Source: Liriodendron chinense
Lineage: Eukaryota > Streptophyta > Magnoliopsida > Magnoliales > Magnoliaceae
Assembly (NCBI GenBank): GCA_003013855.2
Contig: ML058526.1
Coordinates: forward strand, 6,138,001-6,202,000
DNA: 64,000 nucleotides
Direction: 5' to 3'
Below, piece by piece: positions 30,714 through 42,097 of this stretch. The first letter of the stretch is position 1. Each line of letters begins with the position of its first letter. A program made the translations under genes and the position numbers. The notes below the pieces were generated by a model. The model saw nothing but the letters and a program-made list of their open reading frames with translations, was not told where the DNA came from and did not search any database.

Positions 30714-32842
30714 TGTAACAACCCGAAATTTTGTGTGCGAGTTTATCTGTACGTACGAAGGTAGGGTTACACTTGTTCAACTGTATAGTTATAGAATCAT
30801 TAATTTTAACCATTAATTTATAACTTAAGCCCGAATCTAAACCATAAGGAGTAATTTTCACTCATAAAGTAAGTCATCCGACCGTTGATTCTTAGGGTAA
30901 ACCACCAGTATACTTTAATATTCGTACTTGATTATCAAATCCAACTGTAGAAACATCATATTACCACTAAATGAAGACATTTGATCGTCCATTTTAAATT
31001 TGGACCACCCGATCATAATAAACTAACAACTTGATCTCCGTATCCGCTCTTATATAGATTGAATTAAAATTCCGATCCGTCCATCTTGTTTGTCACCTAT
31101 TAATATACTTAACTAACCATTAAATCTATGATTTAAGTAATGTACAGATTTGAACAAGCAAATTGAGTCTAACAATGTATATTTGTAACCTAAACCGCAT
31201 CAAAAAACCACTTTATACGTATCTATTTATAAAGCTGACCGTACAATAAATCATTTACATGATTAATATCATAACTATACACTTACTTTAATTTTAGGCC
31301 ACCATATATATGACCGTCCATCATAATTGTATTATTAAACGGGCCACCCATTTATTGAAGTAAACCATCCATTTAGAAGATTGTAAATTATATATCTGAA
31401 ATATCGGTTAGATTTCACATAGGATGCAAATAAACAGTGTTTTGAATTAGGGTTAGACATAGACCACTAAAAAGGTATCTTAATCACCCGTAAGAGATCA
31501 GGGCTCAAACTTAGTCCGTTGATAGAGCACGACAAATAACATATCTGGACCAAATTGTAGCTCATTTAAACGGTAAAAACTAGGATTATGGAAGTTTAAA
31601 GTTGGGACAATAGAGAAGGGCAAACTTGTAAATAACAAGTGCCATACACATGAGATGAGTGCTTCCGTTTCAACTTCTCCAAGAAAAGTTTTAATGGTTA
31701 TTACTATTTACCTTTGATGCGGCCCAGATAAGATCTAGATCTACCTCATACTCGGGCCAATAGCCTAATATAATCTAACAAAACTGTTAAGTGGAGTAAA
31801 TTTTGGTCCACATTATTGTAGGATTAACATCTCTCTCTATATATAATATTAATAAAAATAAATCTTATGTATGTGTTGTATCAACGTGTGAGACTTAGCC
31901 AAATCCAAAATCTTCTCCAAATAGGAATGGTAACTTCCCTTTTTAAACAAGAGACGTGTGGTGATGGGCTTTCTCATACTGTTGTTCATTCCTTGCTATA
32001 CATACACTATATGTTAATCTTAGCCGTCCTTCTCTAAGACGACGATTTATTCACAGCCATCCATTCACCAAGTCCAACCATTTGTCAACCCTTCTGTCTC
32101 AACCATCCATTATCAGGCACTCACCTTTTAGATCCAAACAATTTATACTCTAGAGCCCTCGTTGTTCCTTATTATACGACTCATTTGAATTCTTGATCTA
32201 TCTCACTTTTTCACTAATGTCTTATCTTAACCCACCAAACCATGTGGACGGATACGACTCTCTCAAAATCATCACAAGTGGACCCCACTTAACCCGCTAC
32301 AACTGCACATCTACATACCACCCACAGCTTGCAGACAATCTGCATGAGACCCTCCCCACTTTTCGTCATATTTTCTTTTCGAACGTGCTCCGTAAAAAAA
32401 ACATCAACATCCAACTTATTTTTATCTAGGCCGTACATGGACCTTATGAGCAAAGATTCCACTGAATAGAGCATTCATCAAACTCACTCATCAATGCTCG
32501 TTCACCATGTGTACTCTTAACCGTTTCATCCTGTCATAAACTCAAATATTTCTAAGTCGTTGATTTGATAAGAGTTGTTTACTTTTACCTATCTAAAGAT
32601 CTAAACCACCAAATTCCTTTACAATCCACATAATCCATCATTATTTGATCTGGATGGTCTAAACTCACGTGCCCAGCCATCTAGATCACCGTCCAAAATA
32701 ACCAAACCTTAATTTTAAATTTGAAAGAGTAGAGAGCCGCCGAATCTCTACCTCTTATCTCTCCCTCCTCTTTATCCCTCTTATCTCTCCCTCACCCGCT
32801 TGTATCTCCCTTTTCTAAACAGTTTCTTCTTATTAAGGAAAC

Positions 32843-32883
<41 letters not shown>

Positions 32884-32920
32884 CCACTTAAACGCAAATA
32901 AATAAAATGGAAAACTTACG

Positions 32921-32982
<62 letters not shown>

Positions 32983-35120
32983 TGAAGCATTTGGGGAAGA
33001 GAGCTCGATTCAGGTTGGTCCTTATTTGTAATTCTTAACTTTTATTATGTTAATCATTGTTAAATTATAGATTGTAATGATGGACGGTTCAGATTAGCCA
33101 TAAGTCAATCATGTGCACTTAAATAATCTAACTAAAAAAGATCTGTTCCTCTACGTCATAACCTTAAACTTCCTGCACAAGGAATTGTTTCTTACAATCT
33201 GGATGTGGGTGATTCAATCCCTATCTCTATGAGTCGAATCAATCTGATTATTTTGGTTACGACCATTTGAGCAATACAATGAATGGATCGGATTAGCGGT
33301 ATGTTCATTACACTATGAGATCTGGAGCATTTAATAAAAAGAACCCAATTTTCTGCGCTAGTGATTGCTACTTGGCATAAAGGATTGGGATAGGCCATCA
33401 AAATGTGTGTGGTTAGATCCACACTAATCATCCGACTTCTAGGGTCAAAACATTCAAGGACTCCAAAAATTAGGAAGATCTGATCATTGTGTGGGCTACA
33501 CCGATCTATAAAAATTATGGATAATGGATCATATAATGTATGTCAGGTTAATTAGTCGAGTGGTTACTGTGTTGATCAGATAAATGATCTTAATATTAGA
33601 GATCTTCTTTTCCCTGCAAATGACACTTGGCGTAGGAGAATATTTTAGATCATCTGGATGTGTCAGATCTGATCTGCACGGATCATGAGGATCGTAAGGC
33701 CAAACCATGTGTAGGCCAGAATTCTCAAATTAATCTATCCACAAGTAGGCCATGGTAATTCAATTTTTGGATTGTGTAGTAATCTTTGTGTGGATCAACA
33801 GATGCATTTGATCCGGTCACTAATTTGAACCGTTAAAAAGTGATGGAATGAATCAGATCATCCAATGGGCCGTCAAGATAGTTCTAGTTTACATTAATCA
33901 TGTAAATCATAATATATGATGATCGTCATGGCTAAGATATGTGATTAGGGTATGATCATGGACCATCCAGATATCTTATGTGTAATGGATGGTCTAGATC
34001 TGATCATTGGTAACTCTAAGTTCATATTAAATAGATTAAATGAATAAAATTACTAAATGATGAATTATGTGCTAGGAACTTGGTATTTACTCTAATTTTC
34101 GAAAGTTTGTGGAATTCACATTAAGAGGTGAGTGAATCCCAACATATTTCCTATTCATTTGAATAAAGTAAGTTGTTGTGATGTGATGCTATGATTATAA
34201 TGGTGTTATGAATATATGCTAATGCATTTTATTACTTATACATGTTGAAAGAAAGGAATGACAAATAATATGTATGTCCCTTTCAAAATGAGAGATGACA
34301 CGGATGATATGTGCCTCTCAAAGGAAAGATGATTGACTAATATATATGTGCCTCTCAAAAGGATAGATGAATAAATTATCTATTGCCTCTCAATCAAGAA
34401 GATGATTATTGAATACGATATGCCATACGCTTCATACATTCATATATTGTTATCTTGGAGCATCGCTCTAGAAGACCTGGTAGGTACTTAAGTACCCGGT
34501 TACCTAGGAATCATCCTGGAAGCCTACTAATATGTGGAGGTCCGCTCTATAAGGAAGGGAGAGCTGATTGATGGGATTCAATCAAAGCAAGTGGAAGACT
34601 AAGTAATGCCCACTTAATGCATCATATCATCTTACATAACATTATTGCATCCATAGTATAAATTTAATTGTAAGGCTGTATTTGAATGTTCTACGTATTT
34701 GAACGGGTGTGAACTATGATAGGTTTACTCACTAGACTTCTCCGTTGATGGAAGTAAATATATACAGATGGTACATATGATATACATGAGCAGAAACCTG
34801 AACAAGTGGAGAAACCACCAAATATCTTAACGAAGGAAGAAGTAGCTTCTACTGAATCAAGATATTTAGATTACTTCTATCTTTTTTCTATTTTATTTTC
34901 GTTTGATGACATTATTAATAAGTCCCAAATGGGTGGACCATTGTATAGGGATTGTATTTTGATTTAATTGTTGTCAAATGATAATTTGAACTTAGTACAC
35001 ATATGATCTCATGCCTCTATAACAATTTGACTTTTGAATTAAGTGCTTTTGTGCATGAGTCATACCCCATAAACTAAGCCTAAGGGTGCACACTCTATGT
35101 CCAGATTTTAGGGCGTGACA
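30714..35120 (+). repeat. 4.4 kb solo LTR (Ty3/gypsy Tekay/Del-like)
   Basis: Starts TGTAACAACCCGAAATTTT and ends TTTAGGGCGTGACA, a pair typical of long gypsy LTRs. It is flanked by a perfect CTTAG duplication (30709-30713 and 35121-35125). No coding region, PBS or internal second copy of the start was seen, so it is read as one LTR left by unequal recombination. Microsatellites at 32849-32882 and 32921-32980 lie near its middle, in what may be the leader region. Lineage is from the terminal motif only. Confidence 0.78.
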
Positions 35121-35125
35121 CTTAG

Positions 35126-35520
35126 GGGTGAAGAAAACTGGATCCAAGCATGTGTTGCTCGTGATCGTTGTGTAGAACGTTCATTACATAGTGGATTTGT
35201 TTATCTGAATGAGGTCCTGTGGTTTTTACCTCTTTTAAGGGTTTTCCAGGTAAAAACTCTTGTGTGTTGTGGTGTTTGATTGTTTATTGTGTTTTCGCAT
35301 TATCATATCTCATAATTCACGGTAGTTGGGGTGCAAGATCCTGAGGTTTTGTGCATCCGCCCCAACACCACAAGAATAGCCAATGAAGCCACTACCTTGA
35401 GAAGGCCTCTGGTACACAATGAAGGCAACTATCTTCTGCTGGGTATCAATGGCTACATGAGGTCGATGCAACCCATTGAACAAGCGTTATTATATGTAAG
35501 TGGATTGCATGCAGTAGGGA
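35126..35520. other. possible copia LTR end and an unidentified open frame
   Basis: 35180-35363 resembles the R/U5 end of a copia LTR (GGTAAAAACTCTTGTGTG, ending CCCCAACA). It would have been split by the solo LTR. The open frame at 35331-35540 has no family I recognise. Confidence 0.3.
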
Positions 35521-35877
35521 GTTGGATACACTCCATCTAGCGCTAATGAATAAAAAGGCCATGTGCATGTGTACCATCACATTGACAAGGGCAAAATCAT
35601 CATTTCATGTATAGAATCTTTACATTTTCACGATATATGATACTTTTTCATTGGCACTAGATGGAGTGCATCTAGCGCCTGTTGGATCCTGTAGTTGAAG
35701 AATGACAACATGGAATCTTTACCTTTTCATGTGTACCATCACATTGACAAGGGAAAAATCATCATTTCATGTATGGAAGCTTTACCTTTTCATGGTATAT
35801 GATGCTTTTTCATTGGCATTAAATGGAGTGCATCTAGCACTTGTTGGATCCTGTAGTTGAAGAAAGACAACATGGAA
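35521..35877. repeat. small palindromic element with 162-bp tandem duplication
   Basis: Inverted ends around ACTCCATCTAGCGC (35530) and CACTAGATGGAGTG (35657). A 162-bp unit is then repeated: 35566-35727 and 35728-35877 share 'catgtgtaccatcacattgac' and the TAGATGGAGTG end. Confidence 0.65.
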
Positions 35878-36209
35878 TATGAAGATTGAGGTACGAAAAG
35901 ATTTGTAATCGTGTTGGATGGCTATTTTGATATGCTAGCATAGCATGATACTTAATCATTCAGAAATTCTACCCATAGGATACATCAACCCAAAATAAAC
36001 CTTACTAAAAGCATATTTGTTCCTTGCCTTTTTTAATTAGTGGACACTTATGTTTTAAAATGAGATCATTGGATATTTTTATTTTTAATCATATAATAAA
36101 CGTCCTAAGTGCAATTTTAAGTTCATGATTTTAATTAATTATATTCGACAATGCAAATTTTAAATGATTTCTAAGTGAGTTAGTACTATTCATCACATTC
36201 CATTAAAGT
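35878..36209. other. no recognisable gene
   Basis: AT-rich non-coding sequence. Nothing recognised. Confidence 0.35.
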
Positions 36210-36560
36210 CATCATCATTATCATTTAAGTCTTATCCCAACTAATTAAAGTCGGCTACATGAATCCTTTTACGTCATTCCACTCTATCAGGGACCAAAGT
36301 TTCAATTAAAACATAGGTCATTGAGTTTTTCCCTACTACCACCCATTTCCTTCCCCTTTCCCATGTCCTTTTAGAGCATTTAAGTGTAACTTTGTGTTTA
36401 CGCCCTCCCTCATCTTGTTAATAAAAAAAAATATGTCATCTGCAAACAACATATCATAAGATCTCTTCCTACAAGTACCTCACTAACTCTTCATTACTAA
36501 TACAAAAAGGTATGGACTCAATGCTCGCACATGGTGCAAACTTACAATAATTGAACTCAC
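36210..36560 (-). mobile_element. RTE-type LINE 3' fragment
   Basis: On the minus strand the 3' end reads a 'ttagttgggataag' motif and then an ATGATG tail, as in plant RTE LINEs. Further upstream a decayed RT motif FADD is visible near 36440-36460. 5'-truncated and full of stops. Confidence 0.65.
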
Positions 36561-37599
36561 TTGTCTCTCTACTCATGGCCCTTACATTTTTTACTATTCA
36601 TATGTATCTTTAATCATATTAATATATTATCTTGAAACTCCTTTATCCCCCCAACACTCATAGTTTAACCCTATCATCTTAAGCTTTCACTATAAGACCC
36701 ATAGTCACATTTGCTTGATTATTAAAGCTTTTTCACCTACAAAGGTCAAGTCCAAATTGTAAACTTTTTATAATTTGTTTTCTTCATTAGGCAATATATA
36801 TTGATGAAGATGGACCAAAGAAAGCCTGATTAGAAATGATCCAGACCATCAAAACATTAATATCAGTCGTATCTCACAAATCAGAATGAGTTTTTCAACA
36901 TATAATATATGATTTTAGGGGTAGGAGAACCTACTAAAGTCAACCAACCCTGGGTTGCTAACGCTAGATTTGAGAGATTCCATCAAATCGACGGATAAAA
37001 AATCTAGTTTATTTTCATTTTTACTATAACTAGTAAGTTTTAGTTCGAGTATAACTTTTGATCCTTTGAGTTATAGAAGTTGTGCCCAACATGAAAAGGG
37101 CTTAGAAAAGTTAATGGTCAGGCTGGATTGGACATTTAATATTTTTGGCCAAAAACTACAAAGTTTAGTAAGAATAGAGATCATCTATAAATAATAAGTT
37201 TACTACTTATAATAAGTTACGTTTTAAGGTGTTTGAGTTGGAGTATAAGTCTGAAACTCCACCCTAAGTTTAAATTTTTTTATTTAAAGAGTTATAATTT
37301 CTTTTTTATTTATCAACCAATTCACTTTGAATTTTTTAAGAATTATTCTTATTTTCTATTTTTCTTGTAGATTTGAGGAAGTTGGGTTAAGGAGAAACCC
37401 TGAAGATTAATAAAGGTATTATCCCTGAGGATCATCCTCACCTCCGTCAGCTATCCATTGTTCTCTCGGGCAGTTCCTAGTTTAGATGGATCATCAACCC
37501 ACCCATAGGGAAAAAGGAAAGAAAAGAAAAGAAAAACTATGTTTTGATTATCTGACTATACGCTTGAAAATTGAAAAACTAGCAGATGGTACAATTATA
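36561..37599. other. no recognisable gene
   Basis: AT-rich non-coding sequence. Its left part may continue the decayed RTE fragment. Confidence 0.3.
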
Positions 37600-39016
37600 A
37601 CAAATAATTGTCCATGAATAAGATGTCGACATTTATTTGAGGCGCATCTGATGAACGGTTTGGATAGAATATATGAATTATGGTGGGTCCCACATACAAA
37701 CTACATTTCGTATCTACTCTCTCCACTGTTTGGATCACCTGAGTTGTGGATCGGGCTGATTTTCATCCCCAGGGCCTAACATCTAGGACCACACCTGATC
37801 ATGGACGGAGTGGATGTCACACACACAACATAGTCGGCCCAAGGAGCCCTTTGATGTACGTGCTGCATACAACAGGCATTACTGAGTATTACAGTCCAAT
37901 ACAAAATGACTAGTGGATCACCTCTTGGATTGGCCGTAGCCCCAAAGTCAGGTAAAACTGATCATCTTAAACGTCCAAATCATCGCCTTCCATGTCCATA
38001 ACTGGAGGGTTAATTAAGTTCATTGAATTGATGGTTGGATGTGGACTATACATGCAATGGCCCATCTAATGCTTTGGTCCAGGTTGATGAGAGAAAAATA
38101 AAATGCATTAATTGTGGAATAATCGCATGCCCCATTTTCACCACAAAATCCAAGGTGCATCCGAGAGTGGGTGATCTTACTTTTGTGGGTCCCAGACCAT
38201 TGATTGAATGGTTTGGATCAATGAGAAAATGAGCGTGCCCAACAGGCATGGCCTGATCAGTTCAAAATCCGAGCTTAAACCAAAATAAATATGGCTATGG
38301 GCCTACTCGCGATCGTTCATTCTTTCCTGGCCGTCAATTTTCACCAGGCACACATGGCCCCGTTGATTACTGGACCAGGGTGTGATCATCACCATCCGAT
38401 GAACGGCGAGTTCTCCACCTGGGCGTTGATCTGCATTTGCTGGGGCTATACTTGCTAGTTGCCAAAATCCGTTCCCCATCATCCCCAAATGGGATCATCT
38501 ACAGCTATAACACCATCAAAACCAGAAGATTGGATTGGCCTGATCTTTGCACAACCGTGTTGTTTATGGTGGGGCCAACCATTTGGATGGTTTGGACATC
38601 ATACACGTATATGGAAAGTTGTAAATTACACAATTACCCACTAGTTGGATAATAACACTGCCGTCCAACCAGTTGTATGTGAAACTCTTCTCATTATGCA
38701 TGGGCCTTTCCAGTTTTCAGTTTTAACAAGTAGGGCACATAGCTAGGGGACCCAACCGTTGATCAGAACCCACTGTGGATGGCCATGATCTCCCCAGTGG
38801 GAAAATCCTTATCCAATGGATGGCTGAAGAATAAATTGTTAGCAAAGAAAACACAGCAACGTTTCACATTCATCAAGAAGAGATAGCACCGAATGTAGAC
38901 TAAGTTTGGTTGGACCAATGAACCATGGGCCCACTTGTACAAATTGAACCTATATGGTGCTGACAAACTTTTGGCCAAAGAATTATATGATACTTCAAAA
39001 GGAATAAAAATGAACC
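37600..39016. other. decayed interspersed repeats
   Basis: Several 'gtggatgg', 'ggtgggtcccac' and 'accgtccaaat' phrases resemble the foldback families elsewhere in the window, but no complete inverted pair was found. ORFs of 60-70 codons here look random. Confidence 0.35.
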
Positions 39017-39363
39017 TTCCAACTCATGGTCGGTCGTAAAGGCCGTTAGATAAAAGTAACTGTGGCAACCATTACATGCTACCGGGTTGTATATGGCCAT
39101 AACAATTATTATGGAAAAAATGACCTATAACTGCCGTTAATGACCTGTTACAGTCTCCTGTAAAGGCCATAAAAACTCCATAATGGGATGCTATCGGACA
39201 AATACAGATTTTTATTTTTTATTTTTTTTCAACATTATGAAAAAAAAAAAAAAAAAAAATGTAATGTACTAATGGCCATAACAGCCATTATGACCCGTAC
39301 CGTATAGGTAACAGTGGTGGCCTTATAACCATCATTACCATTATAGAATACCTTGTTCCAACT
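39017..39363. mobile_element. hAT-type MITE, 331 bp, with 8-bp target duplication
   Basis: TTCCAACT at 39017-39024 is repeated exactly at 39356-39363. The element between (39025-39355) starts CATGGT and ends ACCTTG and is rich in GTAACGGCC-like motifs. It includes a poly-A run. Ends and motif content match the element at 58620-59460. Confidence 0.78.
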
Positions 39364-40162
39364 CGAAATTCTTTTAACATGGCCGCCAGATTAATTGTCA
39401 AGAAAACTCAATCACAATCACGGACACTACAAATACAGACAGGTAGAGGATTCCCGTGACTCCCCAAAAGATCAATATGCTTCATTTCTATTGTTTATCC
39501 ATACCATATAGCGCTGCCTTGATTCCGCCGGAGGTAGCCTGTTAGGGCAAGGTTGGTCGGAGCCCGTCCAAACCCTTGCCCATTGCCACCCCTACTTCCA
39601 ATCTTTCATTCTTCCTTCCCCTTTCAACTAGGGTTTTGCATGTGCCATACCCACTAGTTTTATATAGAACAAATCCATCACATCCTTAGCGACAATCCTC
39701 TTTTGCTATGGGTAACATTCATCACCAACCCTCCAATTTCATTCCATTTAGCTAATTTGACTCGGCCGAGTTTTGAGTCAAGTCACCATGCATTAGAACT
39801 ATGAGACGAGTAGATGTGGGGCCCATGTAATGCATATATTAGATCTACCCATCCATCGGATACATCATCTCAATAACACCCCAGGCCTTGAAATTCAGCT
39901 CGATCCACAACTCAGGTAGGGCACAGCGTAGGGAACAAGGTGGAAGACAATGCCCATCCTCAATTTTCAATGCAGAACACCTGAGTTGCAAAACCATCTG
40001 ATTTTTTGTATGAACCTTCATCCTGAACAGGCTAGATTCCTTATATGTGACATGGTGACCCCCATGCAATACCCGAGTCTTAGATCGACACCTTTTTTTC
40101 TTTCTTTTTCCCTTTTTGGCCCTAGGGCTACCACGCAAACTGAAAGGGAAATTTCATAGGCT
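39364..40162. other. no recognisable gene
   Basis: Non-coding. No family or RNA gene recognised. Confidence 0.35.
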
Positions 40163-40632
40163 AGGCTATAAGACCAGCCATGCTTTATGGTACTGAATGT
40201 TGGTCAGTTAAGTAAAATGTCTATGGGATGCATGTAGCTGAAATGAGGATGATGAGATGGATTAGTAGGCAAAACCAAGGCAAGCTAGAATTGGAAACAG
40301 GATGCATTCGAGGGAATATACGAGTAGCATCAATATGTAATAAGAGGAAAAAGACTACAATTAGATGTCAATAGGTAATAAGAGGAAAAATACTACGGTT
40401 AGATGGTTTAGACATGTGCAATGGAGACCAACAACTGCATAAATTGAAGGCTCTGGAAGTCAAGGGGGAGGCCCAAAAGGACATGGGTGAAGGTAATTAG
40501 AAAAGAGTTCATGACATATGGTCTGACTGAAGTATTGACACTTGACAGAGTGGAATGGCATTAAAGGATTCAAGGAGCCGACCCCAATTAGTTGGGATAA
40601 GGCTTAGATGATGATGATGATGATGATGATGA
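40163..40632 (+). mobile_element. RTE-type LINE 3' fragment
   Basis: Reads the C-terminal part of an RTE reverse transcriptase in broken frames (RPAMLYG.ECW, then MRMMRWI, later RPKRTW). The standard 3' end 'ccccaattagttgggataag' and a (GAT)n tail follow. 5'-truncated, and lies 0.5 kb past the TWD1 homolog stop on the opposite strand. Confidence 0.78.
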
Positions 40633-40834
40633 CGACTGATGACGACGTCATCTGATGGACGGGTTGGAGGTTGCGAACACATCACGGTGGTACCGGTGCC
40701 ACCAGAGAGCACCCCTCTTTAATTCTTGATTCATAAAAGAAAGTGCTAATGACATAAAAAAGGATAACACAAAAACAGTATAATCGATAGATTTCTGCAC
40801 AATCTTGCTATCAATCTAAACCTGGAGACATGTT

Positions 40835-41126
40835 TTTATTTGGAGACCCACAACAGATCACATTAAATATAGACTAATCATAATAAATAGATTTTGTTAC
40901 AACAGTAATTAAAAAGTAAAGGAATATGTCCAACCTTTACCACGCGCAATAGTTGAGACACTGCATTTCATTCTCACCACAAGCCGAAAAGGACAGAGAG
41001 AGAAACAGAGAAGGGGGGGAGCGATACAGACTGTATTATGTCTGTGAGCATGGGGTTAAAACCCTGTTTCGACCAGTAGCCAACAAATAGAATTAAAAGG
41101 ATAGCCTCTAAATTACGTACCAAAAG
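40835..41126 (-). other. probable 3' UTR of the TWD1 homolog
   Basis: The 292 bp downstream of the stop end at an AATAAA (minus strand, 40835-40840). No other gene intervenes. The true poly(A) site is not known. Confidence 0.45.
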
Positions 41127-41453
41127 TCAGTCTGCTTTGTTCTTTTTGAGCTTGAAGAGGCCAAGCACTACAGATACCAGCCATTGCCAAATGAGGATGA
41201 GCCAATTCAATCGCTTGGGCTTGGGTTCAGGTCTTGGTCCAAAAATTCCCTTGTAGATCTCCTTTTGCTTCTGATAAACAGCCTTGTCATGCTCAGCAAT
41301 CATACGCAGCTCCTTCACGATCGCCTTGTCTTCAGGTGCAAACTTTCTTGCTTTCTGGAAGTCTTCCCTTGCAGCATCTGTCTGGCCGAGCTCTGCTCTA
41401 GCTTTCCCCCGTCTGAATAATGCCTTGACGTTATTCTCATCCTCTGATAACAC
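41127..41453 (-). CDS. TWD1: TWD1 homolog exon 7
   Basis: Acceptor GGGCTCTCAG at 41454-41455, TGA stop at 41127-41129. Encodes the third TPR (NVKALFRRGKARAELGQ), a helical QKQKEIYKGIF segment and the C-terminal anchor (LNWLILIWQWLVSVVLGLF) with a basic tail. Confidence 0.95.
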   Translation of the reverse strand: MLSEDENNVKALFRRGKARAELGQTDAAREDFQKARKFAPEDKAIVKELRMIAEHDKAVYQKQKEIYKGIFGPRPEPKPKRLNWLILIWQWLVSVVLGLFKLKKNKAD

Positions 41454-42064
41454 CTGAGAGCCCATTGTCCAGTCTGATTAAGTGAAAGGAATACTAATTT
41501 CACTGTAACTAAAACTGAACCGTCCCAAATTGCAAATGCTTTTAACTCGAGTTCCCAATGATGGCCATTGAAGATTTACATACTTCTGCACCTCTGCGAA
41601 CATCACGTTTGCAGATATGTAAAACTCCATGTATGTGGGCCCATCACTTGGTTATCCAGATCGTTGATCTTGTGGGCCCATTATGGATGGGGGGATGACA
41701 AAATATCAACCAAATAAGGAAGATCCTAATCTTAGATTATGGTCTGCAACTAGACTGTTAAGAAACTCGTTGATTGTAATCAACCAATGTAATAGACTAT
41801 TAGATAGTGCTTGACTCTAACCATCCTAGGTAATAGTCAATTACATTGTGGCCTGTAGGAGTTTGTGTTCTCATTGATAGTTCCAAGGCCAGATAAAGAA
41901 GGGTTGTGTCAGGTTGGCAGCCAGCATAAAACTTATGCTATAACTTCCAACATGAATCCAAACAATATGACATTCCAAAATCATGCTAGGGCATTCGGTC
42001 CCTGAATAGAGTTGAATGATGGAAAAGGATTTGTGTGGCTGAGACCAATTAGTTGGGATAAGGC

Positions 42065-42097
<33 letters not shown>

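Noticed and set aside
38035..38652. Short ORFs on both strands
   Set aside because: No domain, no codon structure, overlapping frames of similar length in repeat-derived sequence.
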